Below are positions 23,401-33,310 of a stretch of 64,000 nt of DNA, one piece after another. Under the pieces are notes generated by a model, which worked only from the letters and a program-made list of their open reading frames with translations, did not search any database and had not been told where the DNA came from. This DNA comes from Cavia porcellus. Taxonomy: Eukaryota; Chordata; Mammalia; Rodentia; Caviidae. Each line of letters begins with the position of its first letter. Positions within the stretch are counted from its first letter, which is position 1. The DNA lies in the NCBI RefSeq assembly GCF_034190915.1, contig NW_026947502.1:39400785-39464784 (forward strand), read 5' to 3'. The translations under genes and the position numbers were made by a program.

Positions 23401-24260
23401 TTCCACAGATTCCGGTTGTATTTGTGTTTTCATTTGTTTGTAGGTATTGTTTAATGCCTTCTTTAATTTCCTCTGTGACCCACTGATTACTCAAGAATGT
23501 GTTATTCAGTTTCCATGTATTTGTGGGATTCTTACAGTATCTTTTGTCATTAATTTCTAATTTCATAGCACTATGATCCGATATGATGCAAGGGATAATT
23601 TCAACTCTTTTGCATTTATTAAATATGTTCTGTGATTTAATATATGGTTTATTTTAGAGAATGACCCATGTCCTGCTGAGAAGAAGGTGTATTCTGTTGT
23701 TGTTGGGTGGAATACTCTGTATATATCTATCAAGTCCATTTGTTCACAGGTGTGTTTCAGTTCTTTGGTTTCTTTGCTGATTTTCTGTCTGGTTGATCTG
23801 TCCAGTGGTGTCAATGGTGTGTTTAGATCTCCTGTTATAATTGTATTACTGCTAATTTGGTTTTTTATTTCTGTTAATACTTGTTTTACATAACTGGGTG
23901 CTCTGGAATTTGGTGCATATATATTTAAGATAGTTATCTCTTCCTCTTGAAGTTTTCCCCTAACCAGTATGTAGTGACCTTCTTTATCTCTTCTGATCAT
24001 TATTGGTTTGAAGTTCACATTGTCTGCAAACAGAATAGCTACTCCCACTTTTTGGGGGTTCCTGTTGCATGAAGTATTGTCTTCCATTCTTTGACTTTCA
24101 GTCTGTGAGTATCCTTTTGAGTTAGATGGGTTTCTTGTAGACAGCATATGTTTGGATTTTGTTTTTTAATCCATTCTATCAGTCTGTTTCTTTTAATTGG
24201 TGCATTGAGACCATTTACATTGTTGGTTATAACTGTTATATGTTGGTTTATTGTTGACAT
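20430..24260 (-). pseudogene. L1 ORF2 (endonuclease/reverse transcriptase), frameshifted
   Basis: Intact L1 ORF2p nicks DNA and reverse-transcribes L1 RNA. The start at 24260 is followed by the apurinic-type endonuclease domain (NNVNGLNAPIKRNRLIEWI, then CLQETHL). The frame breaks at about 24040-24060 near a T5G5 run. The next frame (24147-23563) continues the endonuclease, with ITGDLNTPL and a SKINH motif where SK(I/M)DH is usual. The RT domain lies in 22590-21997, with the Y/FADD catalytic box as FADD at 22120-22131. The C-terminal part is spread over three frames (21935-21678, 21607-21266, 21290-20997). Overall span of about 3.8 kb equals the family norm. It cannot make a full protein. Confidence 0.92.
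22581..22650. repeat. 35-bp tandem duplication inside ORF2
   Basis: Two adjacent 35-bp units (22581-22615 and 22616-22650), both starting 'tatttgccaatattttatt', differ at two positions. A 35-bp gain is not a multiple of three, so it shifts the ORF2 frame just upstream of the RT core. Confidence 0.92.
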
Positions 24261-24300
24261 GTTATCTTTCTGCTGTTGTGTCTTTATCTTTTCATTCTGT

Positions 24301-25404
24301 TTAATTTTCTGCCTTGCTTGGAGGTTTTTTCCTAAGTGTATCTAAATGATCTTTCATTATTCTTTGGAGGGTTGGCTTGGTGATCATGAAGTCCTTCAGC
24401 TGCTCTTTGTTATGGAAGTAACTTATTTCTCCATCCATTTTGAAGGACAGTTTTGCAGGGTACATCAGTCTAGGTTGGAATTCATTTTCCTTTAGGATCT
24501 GAAATACTTCACTCCATTCTCTTCTTGATTTTATTGTTTGTGCTGAGAATTCTGCTGTGATTCTGATAGGTTTTCCTTTATAAGTGATCTGTCTTTTCTC
24601 TCTTACAGATTTTAATATTCTATTCTTTTGTTCAATTTCTGGGATGGCCATTACTTTGTGTCTGGGTGTAGTTTTATTTTGGTTATGGCTAGTTGGAGTT
24701 CTATATGCTTCATTCATCTTGATATCAGTTTCTAATCTCATGTTTGGGAAATTTTCAGCTATTACTTCTCTAAATATCCTCTTGACATCCTTTATGTTGT
24801 CCCCTTCTTTTTCATTTATTCTTATCAACCTTATGTTGTTTTTCTTTGCATTATCTTGCAGGTATCGAATTGTTATTTCCTGATTTCTTGTTATTTTTAA
24901 AATATCTTTGCTTTCATGTTCACTGGCTGCAAACTTGTCTTTGAGGTCTGAAATTCTATCTTCACATTCATTGAGGTGGTTTTTATGACTTCCAAAGGAA
25001 TTTTTGATTTCCTGTATATCTCTTTGCATCTGCTTTATATATTCTGTTTGTTTCTTATATTGTTCATCCAGGGATTCTATCTTTTTGTTTAGTTCCTCCA
25101 ATTTTTTAACTGTGTCTTCTTTAGATACATTCAGCATCTACTTCATTTCTTTTATCATTTCTTCTTTTACTGGAGAGATTATTTCTAGTTTGAATTCCTT
25201 TAAAGCTTCCTGGAGTTGCTTCTTTATTTTGGTTACTATTATTTCAGGTATTTCAAGCACATGGCATGTATTTTCTTCTATATACATGGCTCCTTGGCTT
25301 TCTTGGGATGGGCTGGATGTTTGAGATTGCATTTTGGTCTTTTGTTTTGTCATTTTCCTATATTTCCGTGTTTCAAGTGTTGTTCCAAAGCTTCCCCTGG
25401 ACAT
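24301..25404 (-). pseudogene. L1 ORF1 (RNA-binding chaperone) with one premature stop
   Basis: ORF1p is the trimeric nucleic-acid chaperone of the L1 RNP. The frame begins at 25404 and would give about 367 codons, near the mammalian norm. A TAG at 25140-25138 interrupts it after 88 residues, and the same frame resumes at once (25137-24301, 278 codons). The order is a polar, basic N-terminus, a long charged heptad-like coiled coil (around LEELNKKIESLDEQYKK), an RRM-like region (NNIRLIRINEKEGDNIKDV) and the C-terminal domain (ITYKGKPIRITAEFSAQT). One stop with the rest preserved suggests recent inactivation, readthrough aside. The gap to ORF2 is about 40 bp. Confidence 0.93.
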
Positions 25405-26111
25405 GTTGGAAATTGTCTCCTATGTCCTAGGCTCCTGAGACTCCTCTGGTAGTGTAGCTCCCTCCTTGGGTAGCGAGGCCCCCGGATTATAAGAAGGTTG
25501 CCAGGCTCCTCTCAGGTAGACCTAAAGCCCCCTCAAGCTGCATAGCTGCCCCCTCTGGCAGCAAAGCTCCCCTGAGGAAAAGAAGGTCACCTGATGTAGT
25601 CCAGGCAATCCAAAATCCCACTAAGACCAATGTAGTGTGGCTGCAAGCCCAGTGGGCCCCCAACCCCCTAGAGCAAGGATCTCATACTCTCCCAGGGATT
25701 CAATGTTGTATAACCATCCAGCTGCTTGGATGGCAAAGCTCCTCAGGTTGATAGAGGGTCCCTCTATGTCCTGGGTAGGCCTCAAACCTCCTCAGCAGGG
25801 CTGCTCCCTCCTCCAAGTGTTGGTAGTAGTGCTGGTGCTCTCCAGGTGGAAAGAAGGTAGCAGGCAAGGCCAGAGGAGGTTCCCGCAGCTTGGCCCAGTT
25901 CCCTCCTTCAGGCTGGACAGCTGCTGTGCCCTCCAGGTGAGAAAGGGCAGTCAGCAAGGCTGGAATAGGATCCCATGGCTAGGCCCAGCTCTCTCTTCCT
26001 GGTGAACAGCTGTGGTGTGCACTCTGAGTAGAGAGGATGATCAGCAAGGCCGGAATAGGGACCCGCGGCTTGGCCCAACTCACTCCTCCAGGAGGGCAGC
26101 TGCTGTGTACA
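25405..26111 (-). promoter_or_regulatory. L1 5' UTR / internal promoter region
   Basis: About 700 bp of GC-rich DNA ahead of ORF1, in sharp contrast to the AT-rich surroundings. In L1s this region carries the internal pol II promoter that lets new copies be transcribed from their own first base. Here the outermost ~270 bp is made of tandem units (see 25840-26111). The inner part repeats weaker blocks such as 'ggca(g)caaagctcc' (about 25557 and 25735). I do not see specific factor sites that I would assign with confidence. Confidence 0.8.
25840..26111 (-). repeat. Three tandem ~90-bp L1 5' UTR monomers
   Basis: The anchor 'cag(g)caaggc' ends at 25870, 25960 and 26050, exactly 90 bp apart. Each is followed by '.ggaatag(g)..cc.c.gct.ggccca' and '..cagctg.tgtg'. 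The outer unit is partial at the L1 5' end, the arrangement known from mouse L1 monomer promoters (whose units are longer, about 200 bp). Neighbouring sequence at about 25780-25840 looks like a more decayed fourth unit. Confidence 0.85.
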
Positions 26112-26128
26112 CCTGCCTCAGCCTTCTT
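26112..26128. repeat. 17-bp TSD, right copy
   Basis: A perfect match to 18983-18999. It marks the 5' boundary of the L1 insertion. Confidence 0.95.
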
Positions 26129-26168
26129 AATTCTAGTATTGTAGATGAGTACCACCATGTCAGACTCA
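26112..26168 (-). mobile_element. B1-type SINE, right part (interrupted by L1)
   Basis: Continues the SINE cut at 18999. After the TSD, 'aattctagtattgtagatga' and 'gtaccaccatgtcagactca' match the reverse complement of the B1 5' end. Joined in order with 18865-18999, it forms one B1-type element. Confidence 0.85.
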
Positions 26169-26834
26169 CAAAGACTCTTTCTGAGCGAGAAAAATCAGAA
26201 GAACACAAATGCATCTACAGGACTGAAAAGCCAATCTCAGTGACAAAGAAATTGTAATTTGAAGAGTTCACGGAGACAGTGATTCTCTAGTCTAAAGAAC
26301 AAAGATCTAGACAAATGAAAGAAACTGGGGTGAGTGTTGAAGCATATATTTGAATCTTTCAATCTTTCATACTTAGTTGAGAAGTTTGTTGAATTTTAAG
26401 TACTAATGAGACAGCTAACCTTGGTCCCAGAGTATAATTTCATAAGTTGTATCAAGTGATTAAACTGGACATGATGGTTCTGAAGTACTGTCAAGGACAC
26501 AAGGGAAAGCTAGCCGACTTTAAAGAATAGATGACTGATGTAGTGACCTTATAAATGTCACAACTTAATGCACAATAAATACAAAGTCTGGTTTCAAGTC
26601 AGTTGCCAATCCTTGGTCTAATGTGCTGTGAAGAGAGAATAAGTCACATGCATAAAACAGGGTGAGCTGTGGCACAAAAGCTGTCCAGGCTGACCAGAGG
26701 GTCTTAAGGTATCTGGATCAAAACTCCCCGTATTAGTTGATGATGAATCATCCTTAACTGTCTCTTTTTAGGAGATTAGAACTGCTTGCTCCTTGTTCAT
26801 ACTAATCCAAATTTTTCTACTAATAAAATACTAG
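26169..26834. other. Unassigned DNA
   Basis: No gene or recognised repeat is seen. Confidence 0.45.
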
Positions 26835-27415
26835 GTGTGTTAGTCAGTGCTTACTAGAGAAATAGATTGAATGCAAAAATATATAAGAATTTTGCCTGAT
26901 TTACACATGGTGAGGTCAGGCCAGCTTGAACTACATAGGAAGACTGTCTCAAAAAACAACAACAACAAAAGAGTTCACAAAACAGACTTATAAACTCAGG
27001 TGTGGAAGAGTCCAAAATCTCTCTCTGCACACCAGAAGTCTGAAGCATCCAGTTAAAGACCTGGAGCTCAACATGAGTCCATATCAGGAGGCTGAAGGGT
27101 CTGCTCTGGAAGCCAGGAGATGATGTCCAAGGTGAAGGCGAAGAGCAGAGCAACTTGGGACACACAAAAGCAAGCTCTTCCTTCTTTACTTCCCTAGTAT
27201 ACTGCTTTGGGATCACCTTCCCAGGGAGTGGATTTCCACACCCAGAGCTATGCCAAGCCAAAGAATTAAGTCTGTGAGTTGAGGTACCACTGTGTTATAC
27301 CAAACATCCCCAGACCAGGAAATTAAAACTTCAATATACAATTTCTCTTGAGTGTGTTTTGCTTTTGCACCACCATATTTGGAAGTCATAAGCTCCACCA
27401 TTGTAAGTCAGGGTT
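26835..27415 (-). mobile_element. Old mammalian LTR, interrupted by a B1 fragment
   Basis: The left edge 'tgtgttagtcagtgcttactagagaaatagattg' resembles the reverse complement of the end of a mammalian-wide LTR I recall ('gttagtcagggttctcc.gagaaac'). The rest follows the same order: 'aagtctgaagcatc', 'aagacctggagctcaac', 'tttgggatcacc', and a region corresponding to 'gaaattaaaacttc' at the far edge. I cannot name the family. A B1 piece lies inside it (26910-26971). Confidence 0.5.
26910..26971 (+). mobile_element. B1 SINE 3' fragment
   Basis: 'gaggtcaggccagcttgaac' and 'agactgtctcaaaaaacaac' are the B1 3' body and A-rich tail with CAA units. The 5' half is missing. Confidence 0.75.
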
Positions 27416-29079
27416 CCTTTGTAACGAAATTGAACTGGAAGCCCCTGAATGCATTAGTGTACAATTGTAAATTCACTTGATTATCATTAAATAAAATTAA
27501 ACATTATATAATTTTACTAAAAGTTCTCTTGCAACAAGGTACACTGTGAGTCTCCAAGAAGTATGGCATGCAGGGTTCATCACTGGGTCTATGCAGCACA
27601 CGTTCATCCCATGCAACATACTGACAAGTTGTGTTTCTTTCATTTCATATTTCAGGACCAATATTTCTGCTTCAACCCTGCATCCTAAGTGCATACACTA
27701 TCACACTGCAAACTACGTCGTGAAACAAAAAGAGAGGAAATTATTCCAGTTTTCTTATTTATAAATGAAGAAGATAAACAAAGACAGAGTAAAAATATGA
27801 ATCTGGAACAAATAACAAAATTTCTTTGCTTTTTTTCTGTTTTGTGTTAGTTCGTCTTGAAAGGAAAGTGTCTCCATTTAGAGTGTTTAAAAGACAGCAA
27901 GAATCCTATAGCATACTGCTATGGTAACTAATTAATGACAGCATGGACTCCGTGATAGGACTGTGCCATGAAGTGCCTTAAAGAAAAGCCCTTTTACTTC
28001 AGGTGAGGTGAAAGTGGTACCTGCACTGGACAGGTAACTGGTAGGATCTCTCTTGTTTAATAAATAGTTAAGAATTGCCCTCATATAGCAAAAAGTTGGA
28101 ATAAATATACATATATGTGTTGCATATGTATAGCCACATTGTTTATATTGTGATTGCACTGCATAAAATCAATTGCTTCCACAGAATTTTAAAATAGTGT
28201 ATTTCCTCAGTAGGTAAATATATCCCTTACCAGGTAGAATCTGCCTTGGTAGGCTTTTCCTGCTCTTTGGACAAAAAGAAGAGCTGCTTGAATTATTCTA
28301 AATTAATAAGTTATGCTATAAATTCTGACAGCCCTCAGGCTCTGGAAGATTTAGCAAGAACTAGAGAGAAAAAGACCAACTTTAAATTACCTGATATGGA
28401 CATGTGCCTTCCAGTTGTACCTGAATACTTTAAATAAAATTCCCAGAAGTCTTTTGGTTTGTTGGATTTAGTTCATATAACAACTGATAATTTGAGTCAG
28501 AATAAGTGATCCATATCTATAAATGCCAATTTTTAAAATATTCTAATAGTATAATTGGGTAGAACATTTTAAAATGCATGAAAATACTCTTCTGTTGAGT
28601 AGAAAATAAATGCTGCTATTTCTTCAGAGGATTATAATTTTCTGAATCTAACTTTTCCCAAGTAGAATCTAGCAAAAACATTTACACATAGATACAGGCA
28701 TAGGTGAATAAAATTAACTTCTCTATGGAGTCCAAAATGCGGCCTTGGTCAAACATTTCATTTAAAAAAAGAAACTAAACATATTTTTGTGACTCTTAAA
28801 AACCTACAAAGTAGTTAAGTAAATATATAATAACATTTAGGAACCAGCAAAACATGTTTCTTTTAAAAGATTTGGAAAAATTCCAAAGAATATAGTGGTT
28901 TCCATTTGTGTGAATTTTCTACAGGACCAAACTATATACCTTATTCTAACATTACCAGAAAATTACTTTTTAAAAACAGTATGCACTCTCTTTTAAAGAT
29001 TTGAGAGGCACTATTCCTATTGGATGGGTTCATTAAAAACTTTTTAATTGGTAGGTAAGACTGCAGCTAAGATTGTCCA
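27416..29079. other. Unassigned AT-rich DNA
   Basis: No gene or clear repeat seen. Short frames only. Confidence 0.45.
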
Positions 29080-30870
29080 GCAATCACCTTCCCATAGTCG
29101 CATCAAATTAAACAGATAGTGAATCAAGAAAAGCTAAGGAAAGCAAATGAGAGATCATAGTCCTGACTTTTACTCTAACAAAAGGAAGAGCCACACTGAA
29201 GAAGGCAGGAAAGAAACACTTGTCCATGCCTACTGTACCCAACGTCCAAGCACCCCCACCTGGGGAGAGATACTAGCTGCCTGTGATAGGGAAAGAATAC
29301 TAAATTCAAGTGTTAGAACCACTGTTACGCCCACCATGATGCAAGCCAGTGCTAGACAAAGCACTACAACCTCTATCACCAGGCCAACACTTGAGAATAA
29401 GCCCCTGAGTTGCCGTTGGACAGAGGGAAAGAACACTTGCTCCAAAATCCATCTTCCAATATCTGGCTGAACAGTCCACCGGGATGTAAAAGTCAGAAAA
29501 TAAATGGTTTTGTCTCACAGTCAAATGCTTGGCCTCCCAAAGTAATATCAACATTCAATAAAACTAAAATCCCCCTAAACAGAACAGACTTCACCAGCAG
29601 AGTCTCTGGGCCAGCTCTTACCTCAGGAAAAGAACTACTGCCTTAAGGAACAGCCTGAAGTTCTGATCACGTCAGTTCCAGTTTCATTGAAGAACTAAGC
29701 ATACCAACTCTCCTCCCACACTGTGAGGGCCACTGGGCTTTGAAATTCAGTTTGTTAAAATAGCAACAGTTTTGGTGGATGAAAAACTATCTCTACTACC
29801 CATTCCTCAACCTTGAGGGACATAGCTCAGTGCTCATATACAAAGGTCTAGAACCATATGCTACTGGACAAAGAAGTGTGACCCAGTTGGTAGATGTGTT
29901 TTTGGCTCTAATTCATTATCAGCTATAGCATGAGCCTCAGGGTTCCTCTTAAATTGATGGCTTTATGTCTGGAAGACCCACAAATGACCGACATCACCAA
30001 TAACATTCAACCTCTGGCAGCCTAAAGAATGGCAAAACCCCCATTTTCTGGGTGTATCACAGAGTAGTAAGCAAACACTTCACACTGGAACTTGGTGCTA
30101 GCCTAACCAAACACTGGTGAGATCCTAATGGTCTTCCATCCACAGGTCTGCCTGTGACTAGAGCATCTGTAACAGTTCTAGGGCCAGGCAAGACACATGG
30201 CCCCATTCTGCTGGGCATCTCTATAGCTCTTGGACCACGAGCCCTCTTCAGAAGCAGGTAAGTCAGCATATCAGGCTTTAGTCCTAACCCAAAATTGTGC
30301 TAGTCTTGGCTGGATATTGACCCAGAGTGTGAGGCAGTCTGGTGATAATGGTAAACTCAGATAAAGTATAGATTCCTAGAACTATTCCATCCATCTTGAC
30401 TCTGCCCACAAACAAGAAAACTCCAGCAATGTCTGACCAAAGGCCAGTATGGGTAAGGTAGCTTGGCTACTTTGCCTCCAGAAATAAGCTTAGAGAAGAT
30501 TTCCAAGACTGGAAGATAAAAGAAACAATTAACACATAAGTCTTCTCCAATTTGTTTGACAGTCAACTTCTCAGCAGAAACCATTCAACCCAAGAAAGAA
30601 TGGCATGAAACATTAACATCACAAATCTATGAATCAATCAAACAAACAAACAAAAACTACAATAATAGCATGCAGCCAGCAAAGCTATTCTCTAGATATG
30701 AAGGAAGGATAAAGACTTTTCTAGACACAAAACATATCTCCACCAGAACTGTTTTACACAAAATACTAAAGAGGTTCTTTGAATTTAAAAAAAGAGACAA
30801 TAACAAGAAACGAGAAAATGTAGGAAAATATAAAATGTATGGGTAAAATTAATTATAAAATCAAATACAG
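29080..30870 (+). mobile_element. HAL1/L1M-like relic with an ORF1 remnant
   Basis: The 3' part (30540-30850) encodes an L1 ORF1 C-terminal remnant. The ~1.4 kb before it has the character of the 5' region of ancient L1/HAL1 (half-L1, ORF1-only) elements, such as 'ggccaggcaagacacatggc' and 'gaggcagtctggtgataatg'. Old ORF2-type L1 sequence starts only after 31255, past an LTR, and begins well inside ORF2, so the two may be separate elements. HAL1 is my preferred label, but a deleted L1M is possible. Confidence 0.6.
30556..30846 (+). pseudogene. L1/HAL1 ORF1 C-terminal remnant
   Basis: A 96-codon open stretch with the ORF1 C-terminal signature: FSAETIQPKKEWHETL, then MQPAKLFSRYEGRIKTFLDT. It lines up with the younger ORF1 in this window (AEFSAQTIKSRREW, then YPAKLSFKMDGEISYF). 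The coiled coil and RRM parts are not readable upstream. It is the relic of a nucleic-acid chaperone with no expected function now. Confidence 0.75.
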
Positions 30871-30994
30871 AATGCTCTAATATTGTAAGCATGATGAGTA
30901 AACCATGAATATCTTAATGTGAAGACTAAAAAATCTAACAGATAAAATAAATACAAAAAATTATCAGTTAATATGCTAAGCTATAAACAGTGTG

Positions 30995-31246
30995 GAAAGA
31001 TTTTAAAAGAGATAGCACTTTTACATGGGGCTGCCTATACCCTGGTAGGCCCTCAACCATCCATACCCAGAACCATGGCAAACCAATCAGTGGGCCAACC
31101 AAGTCATCACACACCCTCGTCCCAGCATCAGATCCTCAGTCATACCATCATGTACCCTAGATCCAGCCGTCTCCAAAGAGCCCCACCTGAGTTGACATGA
31201 GCCTTCGGGGGTAGAAGGGAAACATCTGGGCACAACCATAACAATT
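30995..31246 (-). mobile_element. MaLR-like LTR fragment
   Basis: The minus strand starts 'tgttatggttgtgcccagat' and continues 'ggtggggctctttggagacg', 'gctggatctagggtacatga' and 'ccactgattggtttgcc', as in the 7.0-kb copy. Its 3' half, including the polyadenylation signal, is missing. It sits between ORF1-like and ORF2-like L1 remains. Confidence 0.72.
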
Positions 31247-31254
31247 AGATTAAC

Positions 31255-32205
31255 ACATTTCTAGAAACAAATGAAAACAGATACACAAATAACAGATGGG
31301 ATACAGCAAAGGCAGTAGTAAGGGGGAAGTTTATAGCAATGATTTCTCACATCAAGTAAGTAGAAATGTCTCAGATATACCCCTCACTATATCTCAGGGA
31401 ACCAAAAAATTAAAACCAAACTTGGTAGGAGGAAAGAAATAATAAAGTTCAAGACAGAAGTAAAATAACAGACATTAAAATTTTTAAAGATCAATGAATT
31501 TAAATTCTGTGTTTGATAGGATAAAATAGACAAATTCTTAGATTGACTAAGAAAAGGAGAACAGAGCCCAGCAAATCAATGACAATGGAGACGTTAAACC
31601 TAACAGCTCTGAAACACAAAAGATAATTAGAGATTGTTATGAACAACTTCATGTCAACAAATATGATAACCTAGCAGAAATAAATTTCTAGACACATAAA
31701 CCAGAGCAAGAATATGTCATGAAAATATAACAAAACATGACCTGACCAATGATAAGCAAAGGAATTAAATCAATAATTAAAAATCTTCTCATCAAGTAGA
31801 GCCCAGGACCAGATGGCTTCATTACTAAATTCAACTGAATATTTCAAATTTAAAGGATTACCCTTAGATCTAAAAGACAGATAAAAAAGGAGTTATTCCA
31901 AGCACATTCTGTGAGGTCATCACTGCCTAGATGCCAAAATCAGATAGATACAAAAATAAACAAAATACAGACCAACTTTTCTTATTAAACTTAGAGGACT
32001 ACATTTTCAATGAAGCACTAGCAAACCAACTCCAACAGCACAATGCAAAGACTTCACCATGATCAAGTGGGACCCATCCATGGAAAGGAATGTAAGGGGA
32101 GTCCAACATACACAAATCATTAAATACAATTGCAATATCAATAAATTAGGGGGAAAAGCATATCACCATCTCAAATATAAAGTTTAGGAAAGTTTATCAT
32201 TGTGA
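31255..32205 (+). mobile_element. Old L1 ORF2 fragment (pre-RT and RT start)
   Basis: Landmarks in L1 order are 'gggatacagcaaaggcagta', 'aagtttatagcaatgattt', 'gattgttatgaacaacttca', 'gcccaggaccagatggcttc' (the start of the RT domain), 'atgatcaagtgggaccca' and finally 'aaagcatatcaccatctcaa'. Many stops and frameshifts are present. It belongs to an old L1M-type element, far more decayed than the 19-26 kb copy. Confidence 0.85.
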
Positions 32206-32935
32206 TTGTTATTTAAAAAATCTAACAGTCAAGCATATCTAGATATCTTTTCTCCTTATTATAACATTATTTCCATTTGATATTTACATGCATCCATGTG
32301 GTCGGAACTGATTCAGACTAGTTTCTTCACCTGTTACAATGAAAAATTCAACTTGAATATGTGAGTAAATGTTTATTTTTTGCTTTTCTAAAAATCTAAA
32401 ACTTCTACCTAATACCAATGTGGTAACAACTTCTCTCAATTTATTTTTATCTGGTTCGGAGCAAAACAAAATTACCAAACTTGATTTTTAATAAAATAGA
32501 AAAAGATCAACAGATTTCTAAGTAAGTCTGGGAAAATATAGGCAGCATTTACTAGACAAAGCAGAAGGAATGGAGGTAGAGAAACAGAATGATCAGGTGA
32601 CCCATGCCAAAAGCTTAGCACTCCAGAAAATGATGCACATCTGATGGCGGCCAGAGCAATGGTAGGAGACAGTTTGAATTTTAACATGATTACAAGAAAG
32701 ACTGTAATTTATGACTCAACTCCCTTGAACAGTTTTTATTTTCATATCAACATCAAAGATGCTATCATAATGTCATTGCCAGAAACCCTGTCTTTCATAT
32801 CTTACATACCTCCAAGAACAATAATAAATAAACGGGAATTTAAAGAAATCATATTTTAAGAAGTATTTCACACAAGCTAGCAGTGCAATTTGGAAATGGA
32901 ATCAAATCTTCTTATCATAAATTTCAAATGTTATT
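32206..32935. other. Unassigned AT-rich DNA
   Basis: No gene or repeat recognised. Confidence 0.45.
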
Positions 32936-33064
32936 TTAGTCCTTGAATGGCGCTCTCCCAGAGAGCTCTGCGCGCCGCCGCTTTGAGAACCTGCACAATG
33001 TTACAGGCATCCTGTCTCCCTCTCTGCAAGGTTCTATAACCATAATTTAGCCACCCTTCTACTG
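32936..33064. other. Short CpG-containing block
   Basis: 'gctctgcgcgccgccgct' is a small CpG cluster, almost the only one in unassigned DNA here. It could be the end of a decayed LTR or pseudogene. There is no open frame of note and I cannot name it. Confidence 0.3.
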
Positions 33065-33221
33065 CAAATGGGGGTTTGTTTCAGGAATCTAGCTATCAAA
33101 GTCTGCAGATGCTCCAAATTCTTATATAAAATGTTGCCATATTTACATACAACAGACACATGTCCTTACATTCAAAATCACTTGTAATGCCTAGCACAAT
33201 ATAAATGTGGTGCAAGTATTT

Positions 33222-33257
<36 letters not shown>

Positions 33258-33310
33258 GTATTGTACAGTAACAAAAACTTATCAGTGTTTGTTCAGTACA
33301 TGACACTATT
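33065..33310. mobile_element. Tigger-like DNA transposon fossil
   Basis: 'gtctgcagatgctccaaatt' and 'cttatataaaatgttgccatatttacatacaa' followed by 'cacatgtcctta', an 'acaatataaatg' block and 'tgtattgtacagtaacaa' match the order of non-autonomous TcMar-Tigger/MER2-type elements. It has an AT microsatellite inside it. It is non-coding. Confidence 0.6.
33225..33255. repeat. (AT)n microsatellite
   Basis: A pure AT dinucleotide repeat of about 31 bp inside the Tigger-like fossil. Confidence 0.95.

Larger units (their letters stand above)
19000..26111 (-). mobile_element. Full-length LINE-1 (about 7.1 kb), broken ORFs
   Basis: A complete non-LTR retrotransposon. On the minus strand it runs 5' UTR (26111-25405), ORF1 (25404-24301), a ~40-bp inter-ORF gap, ORF2 (24260 to about 20430), a long 3' UTR (about 20430-19000) and a short A-rich end. 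L1s move by target-primed reverse transcription. The perfect 17-bp TSD, which cuts a B1 SINE in two, shows this copy arrived that way at full length. Coding capacity is lost: one in-frame stop in ORF1 and several frame changes in ORF2. Full length plus an exact TSD argue that the insertion is moderately recent compared with the other fossils here. Confidence 0.95.

Noticed and set aside
22118..25452. Many plus-strand hydrophobic frames that look like membrane proteins
   Set aside because: They are the antisense of the L1 ORFs. The A-rich sense strand gives Phe/Leu/Ile-rich antisense frames.
29820..29862. ID SINE fragment ('gacatagctcagtgct')
   Set aside because: Only one short box matches, and the rest does not follow an ID body.
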